Shown piece by piece: positions 20,004 through 33,114 of a stretch of 64,000 nt of DNA. The notes beneath the pieces were generated by a model. It searched no databases. It worked only from the letters and a program-made list of their open reading frames with translations, and was not told the DNA's origin. Origin of the DNA: Procambarus clarkii. Taxonomy: Eukaryota; Arthropoda; Malacostraca; Decapoda; Cambaridae. The first letter of the stretch is position 1. Every line of letters starts with the position of its first letter. The position numbers were made by a program, and so were the translations under genes. Location: NCBI RefSeq assembly GCF_040958095.1, contig NC_091208.1, positions 3,926,230-3,990,229 of the forward strand, given 5' to 3'.

Positions 20004-20647
20004 AATTGGAATCCAATAAGGATTTGGAAATGGACGGAGGAGTGGGGGTGGGGGGGGGCGGAACGAATGGTGCCTATTAGCTAAGTGATCCCCATTTACT
20101 GACAACTGTGACAGTGGCCTAAGATTACGGTACGCAAAGGGGATTTTAATAAGGTACTAGAAGTATCAACACAAAATTTCATGTGGATTGAAACATAAAA
20201 ATTTTGAATATTGAGGTTACCCATTAAGGCGGTATAGAAAATCGCGACCAGACAACCTTATGAGTGTGGGAGAAAGAGCAGGATGTCAATATTTATTTCT
20301 TTTTAAATACAATAGTTTGTAATTTGGTAATATACTTATATTACGATTTTATTAACAAGATAAAAATATAGAAAGAAAAGTGATTTTTTACTTTAATTGT
20401 AAAATGTTTATAAATTTTAACAAAAACGTTTATTTTTTTTTATTTTCTAAAAATATTATTTATATACGATGAAACGTTTTAAATCTCATCAAGCTTATCT
20501 TGTTGAAGTTGGATTTATTTTTGGTGTACAATGTACACATCAAACTTTGCAGTCTTCAGTGAGTAGGGATCACTAAGATACTGTGTACTACAGTGGTCGT
20601 CACAGTTTCGGTCACGATGGTGTTTCTTGTTATTGGTGTTTTGGTCA
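20004..20647. repeat. Spacer module after 84-bp array in H0
   Basis: Starts CAATTGGAATCCAATAAGG, then a G-run (about 20,041-20,062), box A, an AT-rich core (20,290-20,480) and box B (20,540-20,647). No gene is seen. Confidence 0.8.
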
Positions 20648-20860
20648 GGTGGCCACATAGCACAAAGCCTAGAGCCAATATGTGGCCATAGAGCACTAAG
20701 CCTAGAGCCAACAAGTGATCATAGAGCACTAATCCTAGAGCCAAAAGGTAGCCACAGAGCGTAAACCTTGAGCCAACAAGTTGCCATAGAGCAGTAAGCC
20801 AAGAGCCAACAAGTGGTCACAGAGCTATAAGCTTCGATCGAGTAGGCGGCCACAGTGTAC
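20648..20860. repeat. Degenerate 33-bp repeats
   Basis: About six diverged units of the GGTGGCCACAGAGCACTAAG type. Same place in later units: 30,702-30,905; 38,465-38,669; 46,222-46,428; 52,703-52,910; 59,837-60,044. Confidence 0.85.
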
Positions 20861-20997
20861 TTAAATTATAAATTTTAGCAAAAACTTATATTTTATTAAT
20901 AATTTAGAAACAAAATATTATTTAAATAAGATGAAACGTTTTAAAAAACTATAAAGTGGATGGTATTATCGTACGTTACCAATGTAACGTACAATTA

Positions 20998-21295
20998 TGT
21001 TATGTTGTTGGGTAGATTAGATACACAGTTTTTAGTGAGTTTCATATTTATTTAGTAGTCCTGGATACAGCAGTGTCGTCAACGTTGAGACGGAGCTTGG
21101 AGCAGAGCAGAGAGCTGAGTGTGGCCGGAGTCGCGGAGCTCTATGTGGGAGAGCGTTGTAGCTGAATGCGGTCCTAGTCTGCTGCCTGTTCTGTGTCGAA
21201 GCTGTAGCGTCTTGTAGACGATTAGAACTGCCTACGCCGAGTGCTACATTCTTGACTGGAAATTGTACTGTAAGTGTAATAAAGACAACTTAACA
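20998..21295. mobile_element. LTR-like fragment, 298 bp
   Basis: Begins TGTTATGTTG and ends CAACTTAACA, inverted with one mismatch, with TG...CA termini. AATAAA lies 16 bp before the end. TATGGGGGCGATAG follows about 5 bp later and might be a decayed primer binding site. It is GC-richer than its surroundings. No target duplication is obvious. Copies: 31,051-31,348; 38,815-39,109; 46,573-46,869; 53,055-53,352; 60,187-60,475. A solo LTR is the best guess, not proven. Confidence 0.42.
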
Positions 21296-23063
21296 TCAAC
21301 TTATGGGGGCGATAGAAAAGTTTTGGAAAAGTTGTTCAATGTCAACCAATATTTTTTGACTAGTTGTATATGAAAAGTGCTGAAATTGTCCCAAGTTTCA
21401 GTACTGCAGCGTAAATAGAAAGGGAGATTTTTTTTTCAACGTTTTTTACACATTTTCAAGTCTACATTTCAGAACACACGTTTCAGATATAGTTATTTTG
21501 ACACTTTTGTGACACATTAGCATATAATAAAGAATTGTTAGTTAGATAATTTCCAAAACATCTTTAGTTTTCCTAATACAAATTTTCAAAGTTCCCCCCA
21601 AAAAATCATGCAAATATGTCATGTTTATTGCTATTATAAAATCAATAAATGAACTTGGAGAAAAAGGCTCTCTAGCAAATGTAGAGACATGCCCTCCACA
21701 TATACTGTGTAAGTTTCATGTAAATTGAATAAAAAATGAAAGTTTTGTAAACGCTTATGTCAATTGAAAAAAAAGCAAATAATAAAGTCTAAGGTTCTAA
21801 AATCTGTGGCTGAGGTTGACATCAACCAATTTTCTCCAAAATTGGCATCCTTACAGATAGGCTTACATGCAGTCAGGTGTGTAAGTTTTAAGCAAATCGT
21901 CCAAAAAAAAAAAATGAAAAATAAATTAATTTTTTTTAACTAAAATTTTTTTTCCAATTAAATTAATTATAATATTTGTTTAATATATGCTATTGTGATA
22001 GCTGAGCGTCATAGATATGATTTCAGTTGACACTTTTGTTTGATAATCGTTTATGACCATTTTGGCATAATTTTCACACCTACTTCAATATTTTTTTTCC
22101 CTTCCTATTTATGCTACGATGCTGAAACTTGAACCAGATGAAACACTTTTCATATAGAACTTGTCGAAAACGTTTGATTGAAATCGAACGAGTTTTCATT
22201 TATTGCATTTTTGGAACCAAACGCCCCCTTATGTAAATGTTTTCCCAATCTATATTAGCAGCTCTGGTTTGATGGGAGGAAAATGCTAAAGTTTGTATAG
22301 AAGAGAGGATGAGAAGGGAAAGAAGAGAGGATGAGAAGGGAAGAGAGTGAAGAAGATGAAGGGCAAAAGGGATTCTGATTTGGGCTGCTTTAGATAAGTG
22401 CTTTCAGCAAAGTATTTTCTTTACCTTTACCTGAAACTTTGTTTTGTGACATTGTGGCTAATTTTACAGCGATGTATAAATTTATACAATGTAACAGTTT
22501 TTGGCGTTGGGATATATATATGTTGTAATTGTTTGTCTCCAAAATGTAGAAAATCGTTAATATTTTTTTGAAACTTGCCCTAGAGAGTTTACGGAAGATG
22601 TCTAGGGCAAGGATCAAAGGCACAATTTAAAGCGTAAAGGCAATAATATCCATTTTTTCCCCTACATTGGAGGCATAACAAATTTGAAAACAATACACAT
22701 TCAGCTACTCTTCCTAACGCTTCCCAACGTCAAGAAACTTTCGTATTAAAGTGCCCTTATCCTAACCAAACAGAAAACGGGACAGCATGTCACTTTCGCG
22801 AGCCACTTCTGTTTTCTACGACTACTTTTGGTCTTAGATAGACTATACGTCAAAATGCGACGTTCTATTAGGAGGACGGCTTGACACGCTACCCAGGGGA
22901 AATGGCTGTAATGTTACAGTGTATTATGTAATGAGGTTGGTGTCAGGCTCTGTATTTTAATGAATTATTTCCGTTAAACACGACGGTGTGAAGTAGAACA
23001 ACTTCACAGTACTCAGTGACAAATTTAGGGTCACGTGACCAAACACTGCCAGTGAGAGGTGAC
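21296..23063. other. AT-rich unclassified block before the 28-bp array
   Basis: No coding evidence. It includes two related pieces with TGTAAGTTT and poly-A (21,710-21,760 and 21,868-21,920), a diverged GA-rich block G (22,236-22,690), and at the right end dyads: GTGAAGT/ACTTCAC (22,988-23,007) and the perfect palindrome GGTCACGTGACC (23,029-23,040). Confidence 0.75.
23029..23040. promoter_or_regulatory. 12-bp E-box palindrome upstream of 28-bp array
   Basis: GGTCACGTGACC is a perfect palindrome centred on CACGTG, the core bound by bHLH-zip factors of the USF/TFE3 type. It lies 23 bp before the TGACGTCA array. Same site in the other units: 33,081; 40,840; 48,598; 55,083 and 55,376 (duplicated); 62,203. 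The sequence is clear; any regulatory role is speculation. Confidence 0.5.
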
Positions 23064-23790
23064 CAGTGACGTCATGCACTAAGCAGGACCCCAGTGACGT
23101 CATGCACTAAACAGGACACCAGTGACGTCATGCACTAAGCACCACCCCAGTGACGTCATACACTAAGAAGGATCCAAGTGACGTCATGCACTAAGCAGGA
23201 CCGCAGTGACATCATACACTAAGCAGGACTCCAGTGACGTCATGCACTAAGCAGAACTCCAGTGACGTCATGCACGAAGCAGGACCCCAGTGACGTCATG
23301 CACTAAGCCGGACCCCAGTGACGTCATGCACTGAGCAGGACCCCAGCTACGTCATGTACTAAGCATGTCCCCCAGTAATGTCATACACTAAGCAGGACCC
23401 CAGTGACATCATGCACTAAGGAGGACCCCAGTGACGTCATGCACTAAGCAGAACCCTAGTGACGTCATGGACAAAGCAGGACCCCAGTGACGTCAGGCAC
23501 TAAGCAGGACCCAAGTGACGTCATGCACTAAGCAGGACCCCAGTGACGTCATGCACTAAGCAGGACCCCAGTGACGTCATGCACTAAGCAGGACCCCATT
23601 GACGTCAATGCACTAAGCAGGACCCCAGTAACGGCAGGCACTAAGCAGGCCCCCAGTGACGTCATGCACTAAGCAGGACACCAGTGACGTCATGCACTAA
23701 GCAGGGCCCCAGTGACGTCATGCACTAATCAGAACCCCAGTAACGTCATGCACTAAGCAGGACCCCAGTGACGTCATGCACTAAGCAGGC
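23064..23790. repeat. 28-bp TGACGTCA minisatellite, array C1 (about 26 copies)
   Basis: By eye 20 of 26 units keep the exact palindrome TGACGTCA. Units 6, 11, 12, 13, 21 and 25 carry changed cores (TGACATCA, CTACGTCA, TAATGTCA, TGACATCA, TAACGGCA, TAACGTCA). Confidence 0.96.
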
Positions 23791-24635
23791 TTCCTCATGA
23801 ATGTGAGGACTCTGGCATGTGAATGGACTCACTGCTCTGTGCAGTGATCATTGTAAGGTACTGTTAAACACCTTCTTTCTGGTTGTTTCTTCAGTTCAAC
23901 AGCAATATCTCAATATTTCTGTACTCAACACTGCACTGTGTTGATGCAGTGTGCACTGCATCTCGTAACACTGCATCCAGTTACAGGATAAGAATTTGGG
24001 ATAGGACTGGGAAGGAAGGAATGGTGCCCAGTAGCTAAGTGATCCCCACTTACTGACGACTGTGACAGTGGCCTAAGAATACGGTACACAAAGGGGATAT
24101 TAATAAGGTATTTAAAATATCAACACAATTTCTGTTAGAATGAAACATAAAAAAATTCAATATAACATTTACCCATTAAATCGGTATAGAAAACCACGAG
24201 CATATGTGTGCAGGATATTAATAATTATTACTTTTTATATATTATTAATTAACGACAAGAAAACATTTTAATAAAAAAATGAAAATTAATATAAAACTAA
24301 AAAAGAAAAATAATTATTTCTTAAATTTTTAGGTACATTAAAAAATTATAACATAAAACTTTACTATGTTTATATTCTTTAAATTATCTTTATTTATATT
24401 TAAAGAAACTTAAGAAAATTACATAAATACAAAACATTTCTTAAAATTTTGAGTACACATAGCACCCGTAAAACTTTAATGTCGGCAGCGGGCTTTGATC
24501 ATATATCTACTGAGTAATACGGTGATCGTCGCATTTGTTAGTGTTGGGGACATTTAGCTATCGTGTTCTGAGACCAGTAGTTGTCAAAGAATTTAACCAT
24601 TCATCATGTGATTTTTAATGTTAGTGTTACGGTCA

Positions 24636-24710
24636 GGTGGCCACAGAACAGTAAACCTACAGCCAGCAGGTGGCCACAGAGCAGTAAGCCTTGAGTCAGC
24701 AGGTGGCCAC
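24636..24710. repeat. 33-bp minisatellite, H1 first copy (2.3 units)
   Basis: Two units and a partial of the GGTGGCCACAGA type. Equivalents: 28,439-28,513; 34,689-34,763; 42,447-42,521; 50,346-50,420; 56,983-57,058; 63,782-63,856. Confidence 0.9.
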
Positions 24711-25395
24711 AAGGGACGAGAACAGCCTTGATATATAATGATAAATTACACTATTGCACTTTTATTAATTACTCAGGTTCGTCATTTAACGGAGACTCAG
24801 TGTAATAAGGGCACCCTAACATCATCTCATGTAAATGCTGATTTAATGTTTTCCCAACTATATTGACAGCTCTTGTTTGATAGTGAGAAGATGCAAAATT
24901 ATGTAGAGAAGAGAGGGAGAGAGGAATAGAGGGATAGAGGAAGAAAGGGTGAGAGGGAGGGAAGGAAGGAGAAGATGAAGGGATAATGATTCAGACTGCT
25001 ACAGATAAAGGCTTTCAGCAATGTCTTTTACATTTCCTTCTCTTTACATATACCTAAATTTTTGTTTTGTGACATTGTAAACATTTTTACAGCAATGTAT
25101 AAATTTATACAATGAAACAGTGTTTGGCCCTGGATAATATAAACTTTTTTTAATTGATTATGCCTCCAGAATGTAGAAAATAGTTATTATTTTTTAGAAG
25201 CTTGCCTTAGAGAGTTTATGGAAGATGTCTAGGGCAAAGGTCAAGGGCACAATTTAAAGCTTTAAGGTAATAATATCAATTTTTTGTCTACATTGGAGGC
25301 ATAACAAATTTGAGAAGAGTACATACTCAGGAAGTGTGTATTCTGAGTGTGTACGGACGCCTGACAACTGGGTGGACAGCGCATCTTTAGACTCC

Positions 25396-25590
25396 TTTTT
25401 TAGTTTAGAAAAATATTTCATTATAAATATTGAATTCCATGAATCTGGAACCTGGGGCTGAGTGCATAGGCATGTTGTCAATTTCTCTTGCAAAATCTGC
25501 CTCGCTCGTGTTGATATCAATTATATTTACAGGGGTTTGGATATCACGCATAAAGACGTTGTCCGGATCTTTCACTTTCATGTTTTTATA
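25396..25590 (-). pseudogene. LINE RT fragment, H1 first copy
   Basis: Same fragment as at 18,735-18,960, with further decay: the minus frame is shifted in the part before the APGP-like region (now PQVPDSWNSIFIMKYF). Confidence 0.65.
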
Positions 25591-25635
25591 GTTGTACTGT
25601 ATTGCTATACAGTACTGTATTGTACTGTATTGCTA

Positions 25636-26410
25636 TAACCATAACCAGGCACTGCATCACCAACCTCAACAAGGCCCTGAACAACATCAACACCAGCCTC
25701 CACAACCTCAGCCACAACATAACCATAACCAGGCACTGCATCACCAACCTCAACAAGGCCCTGAACAACATCAACACCGGCCTCCACACCCTCAGCCACA
25801 ACATAACCATAACCAGGCACTGCATCACCAACCTCAACAAGGCCCTGAACAACATCAACACCAGCCTCCACACCCTCAGCCACAACATAACCATAACCAG
25901 ACACTGCATCACCAACCTCAACAAGGCCCTGAACAACATCAACACCAGCCTCCACACCCTCAGCCACAACATAACCATAACCAGGCACTGCATCACCAAC
26001 CTCAACAAGGCCCTGAACAACATCAACACCAGCCTCCACACCCTCAGCCACAACATAACCATAACCAGGCACTGCATCACCAACCTCAACAAGGCCCTGA
26101 ACAACATCAACACCAGCCTCCACACCCTCAACATAACCATGACCAGGCACTGCATCACTAACCTCAACAAGGCCCTGAACAACATCAGCACCAGCCTCCA
26201 TACCCTCAGCCACAACATAACCATAACCAGGCACTGCATCACCAACCTCAACAAGGCCCTGAACAACATCAACACCAGCCTCCACACCCTCAGCCACAAC
26301 ATAACCATAACCAGGCACTGCATCACCAACCTCAACAAGGCCCTGAACAACATCAACACCAGCCTCCACACCCTCAGCCACAGCATAACCATAACCAGGC
26401 ACTGTATCCA
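25636..26410. repeat. 84-bp minisatellite array 3 (about 9.2 copies)
   Basis: Includes one unit with a 6-bp deletion (near 26,128) that keeps the coding-like frame. Confidence 0.97.
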
Positions 26411-27166
<756 letters not shown>

Positions 27167-27596
27167 CAGTGACGTCATGCACTAAGCAGGACCCCAGTGA
27201 CGTCATGCACAAAGCAGGACCCCAGTGACGTCATGCTCGAAGCAGGACCCCAGTGACTTCATGCACTAAATAGGACCCCAGTGACGTCATGCACTAAGCA
27301 GGACCCCAGTGACGTCATGCACTAAGCAGGATCCCAGTGACGTTATGCACTAAGACCCCAGTGACGTCATACACTAAGCAGGACCCCAGTGACATCATGC
27401 ACTAAGCAGGACCCCATTGACGTCAATGCACTAAGCAGGACCCCATTTAAGCAGGCCCCCAGTGACGTCATGCACTAAGCAGGACACCAGTGACGTCATG
27501 CACTAAGCAGGGCCCCAGTGACGTCATGCACTAATCAGAACCCCAGTAACGTCATGCACTAAGCAGGACCCCAGTGACGTCATGCACTAAGCAGGC
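27167..27596. repeat. 28-bp TGACGTCA minisatellite, array C2 (about 15 copies)
   Basis: Shorter array. Its right half matches the last units of the long arrays, including the TTGACGTCAATG, AATCAG and TAACGTCA variants. Confidence 0.95.
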
Positions 27597-29205
27597 TTCC
27601 TCATGAATGTGAGGACTCTGACATGTGAATGGACTCACTGTTCTGTGCAGTGATCATTGTAAGGCACTGTTAAACACCTTTCTGGTTGTTTCTTCAGTTC
27701 AACAGCAATATCTCAATATTTCTGTACTCAACACTGCACTGTGTTGATGCAGTGTGCACTGCATCTTGTAACACTGCATCCAGTTACAGGATAAGGATTT
27801 GGGATAGGACTGGGAAGGAAGGAATGGTGCCCAGTAGCTAAGTGATCCCCACTTACTGACGACTGTGACAGTGGCCTAAGAATACGGTACACAAAGGGGA
27901 TATTAATAAGGTATTTAAAATATCAACACAATTTCTGTTAGAATGAAACATAAAAAAATTCAATATAACATTTACCCATTAAATCGGTATAGAAAACCAC
28001 GAGCATATGTGTGCAGGATATTAATAATTATTACTTTTTATATATTATTAATTAATGACAAGAAAACATTTTAATAAAAAAAATGAAAATTAATATAAAA
28101 CTAAAAAAGAAAAATAATTATTTCTTAAATTTTTAGGTACATTAAAAAATTATAACATAAAACTTTACTATGTTAATATTCTTTAAATTATCTTTATTTA
28201 TATTTAAAGAAACTTAAGAAAATTACATAAATACAAAACATTTCTTAAAATTTTGAGTACACATAGCACTCGTAAAACTTTAATGTCGGCAGCGGGCTTT
28301 GATCATATATCTACTGAGTAATACGGTGATCGTCGCATTTGTTAGTGTTGGGGACATTTAGCTATCGTGTTCTGAGACCAGTAGTTGTCAAAGAATTTAA
28401 CCATTCATCATGTGATTTTTAATGTTAGTGTTACGGTCAGGTGGCCACAGAACAGTAAACCTACAGCCAGCAGGTGGCCACAGAGCAGTAAGCCTAGAGT
28501 CAGCAGGTGGCCACAAGGGACGAGAACAGCCTTGATATATAATGATAAATTACACTATTGCACTTTTATTAATTACTCAGGTTCGTCATTTAACGGAGAC
28601 TCAGTGTAATAAGGGCACCCTAACATCATCTCATGTAAATGCTGATTTAATGTTTTCCCAACTATATTGACAGCTCTTGTTTCATAGTGAGAAGATGCAA
28701 AATTATGTAAAGAAGAGAGGGAGAGAGGAATAGAGGGATAGAGGAAGAAAGGGTGAGAGGGAGGGAAGGAAGGAGAAGATGAAGGGAAAAGGGATAATGA
28801 TTCAGACTGCTACAGATAAAGGCTTTCAGCAATGTCTTTTACATTTCCTTCTCTTTACATATACCTAAATTTTTGTTTTGTGACATTGTAAACATTTTTA
28901 CAGCAATGTATAAATTTATACAATGAAACAGTGTTTGGCCCTGGATAATATAAACTTTTTTTAATTGATTATGCCTCCAGAATGTAGAAAATAGTTATTA
29001 TTTTTTTAGAAACTTGCCTTAGAGAGTTTATGGAAGATGTCTAGGGCAAAGGTCAAGGGCACAATTTAAAGCTTTAAGGTAATAATATAAATTTTTTGTC
29101 TACATTGGAGGCATAACAAATTTGAAAAGAGTACATACTCAGGAAGTGTGTATTCTGAGTGTGTACGGACGCCTGACAACTGGGTGGACAGCGCATCTTT
29201 AGACT

Positions 29206-29400
29206 CCTTTTTTAGTTTAGAAAAATATTTCATTATAAATATTGAATTCCATGAATCTGGACCCTGGGGCTGAGTGCATAGGCATGTTGTCAATTTCTCT
29301 TGCAAAATCTGCCTCGCTCGTGTTGATATCAATTATATTTACAGGGGTTTGGATATCACGCATAAAGACGTTGTCCGGATCTTTCACTTTCATGTTTTTA
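29206..29400 (-). pseudogene. LINE RT fragment, H1 second copy
   Basis: As at 25,396, with PQGPDSWNSIF in the readable frame. Confidence 0.65.
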
Positions 29401-29447
29401 TAGTTGTACTGTATTGCTATACAGTACTGTATTGTACTGTATTGCTA

Positions 29448-30053
29448 TAACCATAACCAGGCACTGCATCACCAACCTCAACAAGGCCCTGAACAACATC
29501 AACACCAGCCTCCACACCCTCAGCCACAACATAACCATAACCAGGCACTGCATCACCAACCTCAACAAGGCCCTGAACAACATCAACACCGGCCTCCACA
29601 CCCTCAGCCACAACATAACCATAACCAGGCACTGCATCACCAACCTCAACAAGGCCCTGAACAACATCAACACCAGCCTCCACACCCTCAGCCACAACAT
29701 AACCATAACCAGACACTGCATCACCAACCTCAACAAGGCCCTGAACAACATCAACACCAGCCTCCACACCCTCAGCCACAACATAACCATAACCAGGCAC
29801 TGCATCACCAACCTCAACAAGGCCCTGAACAACATCAACACCAGCCTCCACACCCTCAGCCACAACATAACCATAACCAGGCACTGCATCACCAACCTCA
29901 ACAAGGCCCTGAACAACATCAACACCAGCCTCCACACCCTCAACATAACCATAACCAGGCACTGCATCACCAACCTCAACAAGGCCCTGAACAACATCAA
30001 CACCAGCCTCCACACCCTCAGCCACAACATAACCATAACCAGGCACTGCATCC
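29448..30053. repeat. 84-bp minisatellite array 4 (about 7.2 copies)
   Basis: Shares the 6-bp-deleted unit (near 29,941) and the ACCGGC variant with array 3, showing the two segments of H1 are copies of each other. Confidence 0.97.
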
Positions 30054-33000
30054 AATTGGAATCCAATAAGGATTTGGAAATGGACGGAGGAGTGTGGGTG
30101 GGGGGGGGGGGCGGAACGAATGGTGCCTATTAGCTAAGTGATCCCCATTTACTGACAACTGTGACAGTGGCCTAAGATTACGGTACGCAAAGGGGATTTT
30201 AATAAGGTACTAGAAGTATCAACACAAAATTTCTTGTGGAATGAAACATAAAAATTTTGAATATTGAGGTTACCCATTAAGGCGGTATAGAAAATCGCGA
30301 CCAGACAACCTTATGAGTGTGGGAGAAAGAGCAGGATGTCAATATTTATTTCTTTTTAAATACAATAGTTTGTAATTTGGTAATATACTTATATTACGAT
30401 TTTATTAACAAGATAAAAATATAGAAAGAAAAGTGATTTTTTACTTTAATTGTAAAATGTTTATAAATTTTAACAAAAACGTTTATTTTTTTGTATTTTC
30501 TAAAAATATTATTTATATACGATGAAACGTTTTAAATCTCATCAAGCTTATCTTGTTGAAGTTGGATTTATTTTTGGTGTACAATGTACACATCAAACTT
30601 TACAGTCTTCAGTGAGTAGGGATCACTAAGATACTGTGTACTACAGTGGTCGTCACAGTTTCGGTCACGATGGTGTTTCTTGTTATTGGTGTTTTGGTCA
30701 GGTGGCCACATAGCACAAAGCCTAGAGCCAATATGTGGCCATAGAGCACTAAGCCTAGAGCCAACAAGTGATCATAGAGCACTAATCCTAGAGCCAAAAG
30801 GTAGCCACAGAGCGTAAACCTTGAGCCAACAAGTTGCCATAGAGCAGTAAGCCAAGAGCCAACAAGTGGTCACAGAGCTATAAGCTTCGATCGAGTAGGC
30901 GGCCACAGTGTACTTAAATTATAAATTTTAGCAAAAACTTATATTTTATTAATAATTTAGAAACAAAATATTATTTAAATAAGATGAAACGTTTTAAAAA
31001 ACTATAAAGTGGATGGTATTATCGTACGTTACCAATGTAACGTACAATTATGTTATGTTGTTGGGTAGATTAGATACACAGTTTTTAGTGAGTTTCATAT
31101 TTATTTAGTAGTCCTGGATACAGCAGTGTCGTCAACGTTGAGACGGAGCTTGGAGCAGAGCAGAGAGCTGAGTGTGGCCGGAGTCGCGGAGCTCTATGTG
31201 GGAGAGCGTTGTAGCTGAATGCGGTCCTAGTCTGCTGCCGGTTCTGTGTCGAAGCTGTAGCGTCTTGTAGACGATTAGAACTGCCTACGCCGAGTGCTAC
31301 ATTCTTGACTGGAAATTGTACTGTAAGTGTAATAAAGACAACTTAACATCAACTTATGGGGGCGATAGAAAAGTTTTGGAAAAGTTGTTCAATGTCAACC
31401 AATATTTTTTGACTAGTTGTATATGAAAAGTGCTGAAATTGTCCCAAGTTTCAGTACTGCAGCGTAAATAGAAAGGGAGATTTTTTTTTCAACGTTTTTT
31501 ACACATTTTCAAGTCTACATTTCAGAACACACGTTTCAGAGATAGTTATTTTGACACTTTTGTGACACATTAGCATATAATAAAGAATTGTTAGTTAGAT
31601 AATTTCCAAAACATCTTTAGTTTTCCTAATACAAATTTTCAAAGTTCCCCCCAAAAAATCATGCAAATATGTCATGTTTATTGCTATTATAAAATCAATA
31701 AATGAACTTGGAGAAAAAGGCTCTCTAGCAAATGTAGAGACATGCCCTCCACATATACTGTGTAAGTTTCATGTAAATTGAATAAAAAATGAAAGTTTTG
31801 TAAACGCTTATGTCAATTGAAAAAAAAGCAAATAATAAAGTCTAAGGTTCTAAAATCTGTGGCTGAGGTTGACATCAACCAATTTTCTCCAAAATTGGCA
31901 TCCTTACAGATAGGCTTACATGCAGTCAGGTGTGTAAGTTTTAAGCAAATCGTCAAAAAAAAAAAAAATGAAAAATAAATTAATTTTTTTTAACTAAATT
32001 TTTTTTTCCAATTAAATTAATTATAATATTTGTTTATTATATGCTATTGTGATAGCTGAGCGTCATAGATATGATTTCAGTTGACACTTTTGTTTGATAA
32101 TCGTTTATGACCATTTTGGCATAATTTTCACACCTACTTCAATATTTTTTTTCCCTTCCTATTTATGCTACGATGCTGAAACTTGAACCAGATGAAACAC
32201 TTTTCATATAGAACTTGTCGAAAACGTTTGATTGAAATCGAACGAGTTTTCATTTATTGCATTTTTGGAACCAAACGCCCCCTTATGTAAATGTTTTCCC
32301 AATCTATATTAGCAGCTCTGGTTTGATGGGAGGAAAATGCTAAAGTTTGTATAGAAGAGAGGATGAGAAGGGAAAGAAGAGAGGATGAGAAGGGAAGAGA
32401 GTGAAGAAGATGAAGGGCAAAAGGGATTCTGATTTGGGCTGCTTTAGATAAGTGCTTTCAGCAAAGTATTTTCTTTACCTTTACCTGAAACTTTGTTTTG
32501 TGACATTGTGGCTAATTTTACAGCGATGTATAAATTTATACAATGTAACAGTTTTTGGCGTTGGGATATATATATTTTGTAATTGTTTGTCTCCAAAATG
32601 TAGAAAATCGAAATATTTTTTCGAAACTTGCCCTAGAGAGTTTACGGAAGATGTCTAGGGCAAGGATCAAAGGCACAATTTAAAGCGTAAAGGCAATAAT
32701 ATCCATTTTTTCCCTACATTGGAGGCATAACAAATTTGAAAACAATACACATTCAGCTACTCTTCCTAACGCTTCCCAACGTCAAGAAACTTTCGTATTA
32801 AAGTGCCCTTATCCTAACCAAACAGAAAACGGGACAGCATGTCACTTTCGCGAGCCACTTCTGTTTTCTACGACTACTTTTGGTCTTAGATAGACTATAC
32901 GTCAAAATGCGACGTTCTATTAGGAGGACGGCTTGACACGCTACCCAGGGGAAATGGCTGTAATGTTACAGTGTATTATGTAATGAGGTTGGTGTCAGGC

Positions 33001-33114
33001 TCTGTATTTTAATGAATTATTTCCGTTAAACACGACGGTGTGAAGTAGAACAACTTCACAGTACTCAGTGACAAATTTAGGGTCACGTGACCAAACACTG
33101 CCAGTGAGAGGTGA

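Larger units (their letters stand above)
16738..23063. repeat. HOR unit H0 (diverged)
   Basis: Order: 28-bp array 16,738-16,961; spacer 16,962-17,810 (8-bp dyad ACACTGCA/TGCAGTGT at 17,095-17,119); 33-bp array 17,811-18,050; GA-rich block 18,051-18,734; LINE fragment 18,735-18,960; 84-bp array 18,971-20,003; spacer 20,004-20,647; degenerate 33-bp repeats 20,648-20,860; AT-rich 20,861-20,997; LTR-like 20,998-21,295; AT-rich block 21,296-23,063. The latter half is nearly identical to later units; the first half differs more. Confidence 0.88.

Noticed and set aside
18689..20080. 463-codon plus-strand frame with an upstream hydrophobic stretch (FMLFIVVLIV), resembling a secreted or anchored coiled-coil protein
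   Set aside because: The hydrophobic stretch is the antisense of the LINE RT fragment and is not kept in later units, where the array is preceded by unrelated TACTGTATTG repeats. No promoter or splice evidence. Kept as a repeat, with the codon pattern as a finding.
20998..23063. Helitron or other rolling-circle element
   Set aside because: Terminal minisatellites made me consider it, but I found no clear TC start, CTRR end with hairpin, or Rep/helicase sequence.
23064..23790. CRISPR-like regular direct repeats
   Set aside because: The units are contiguous 28-bp tandem repeats without unique spacers and the context is eukaryotic.
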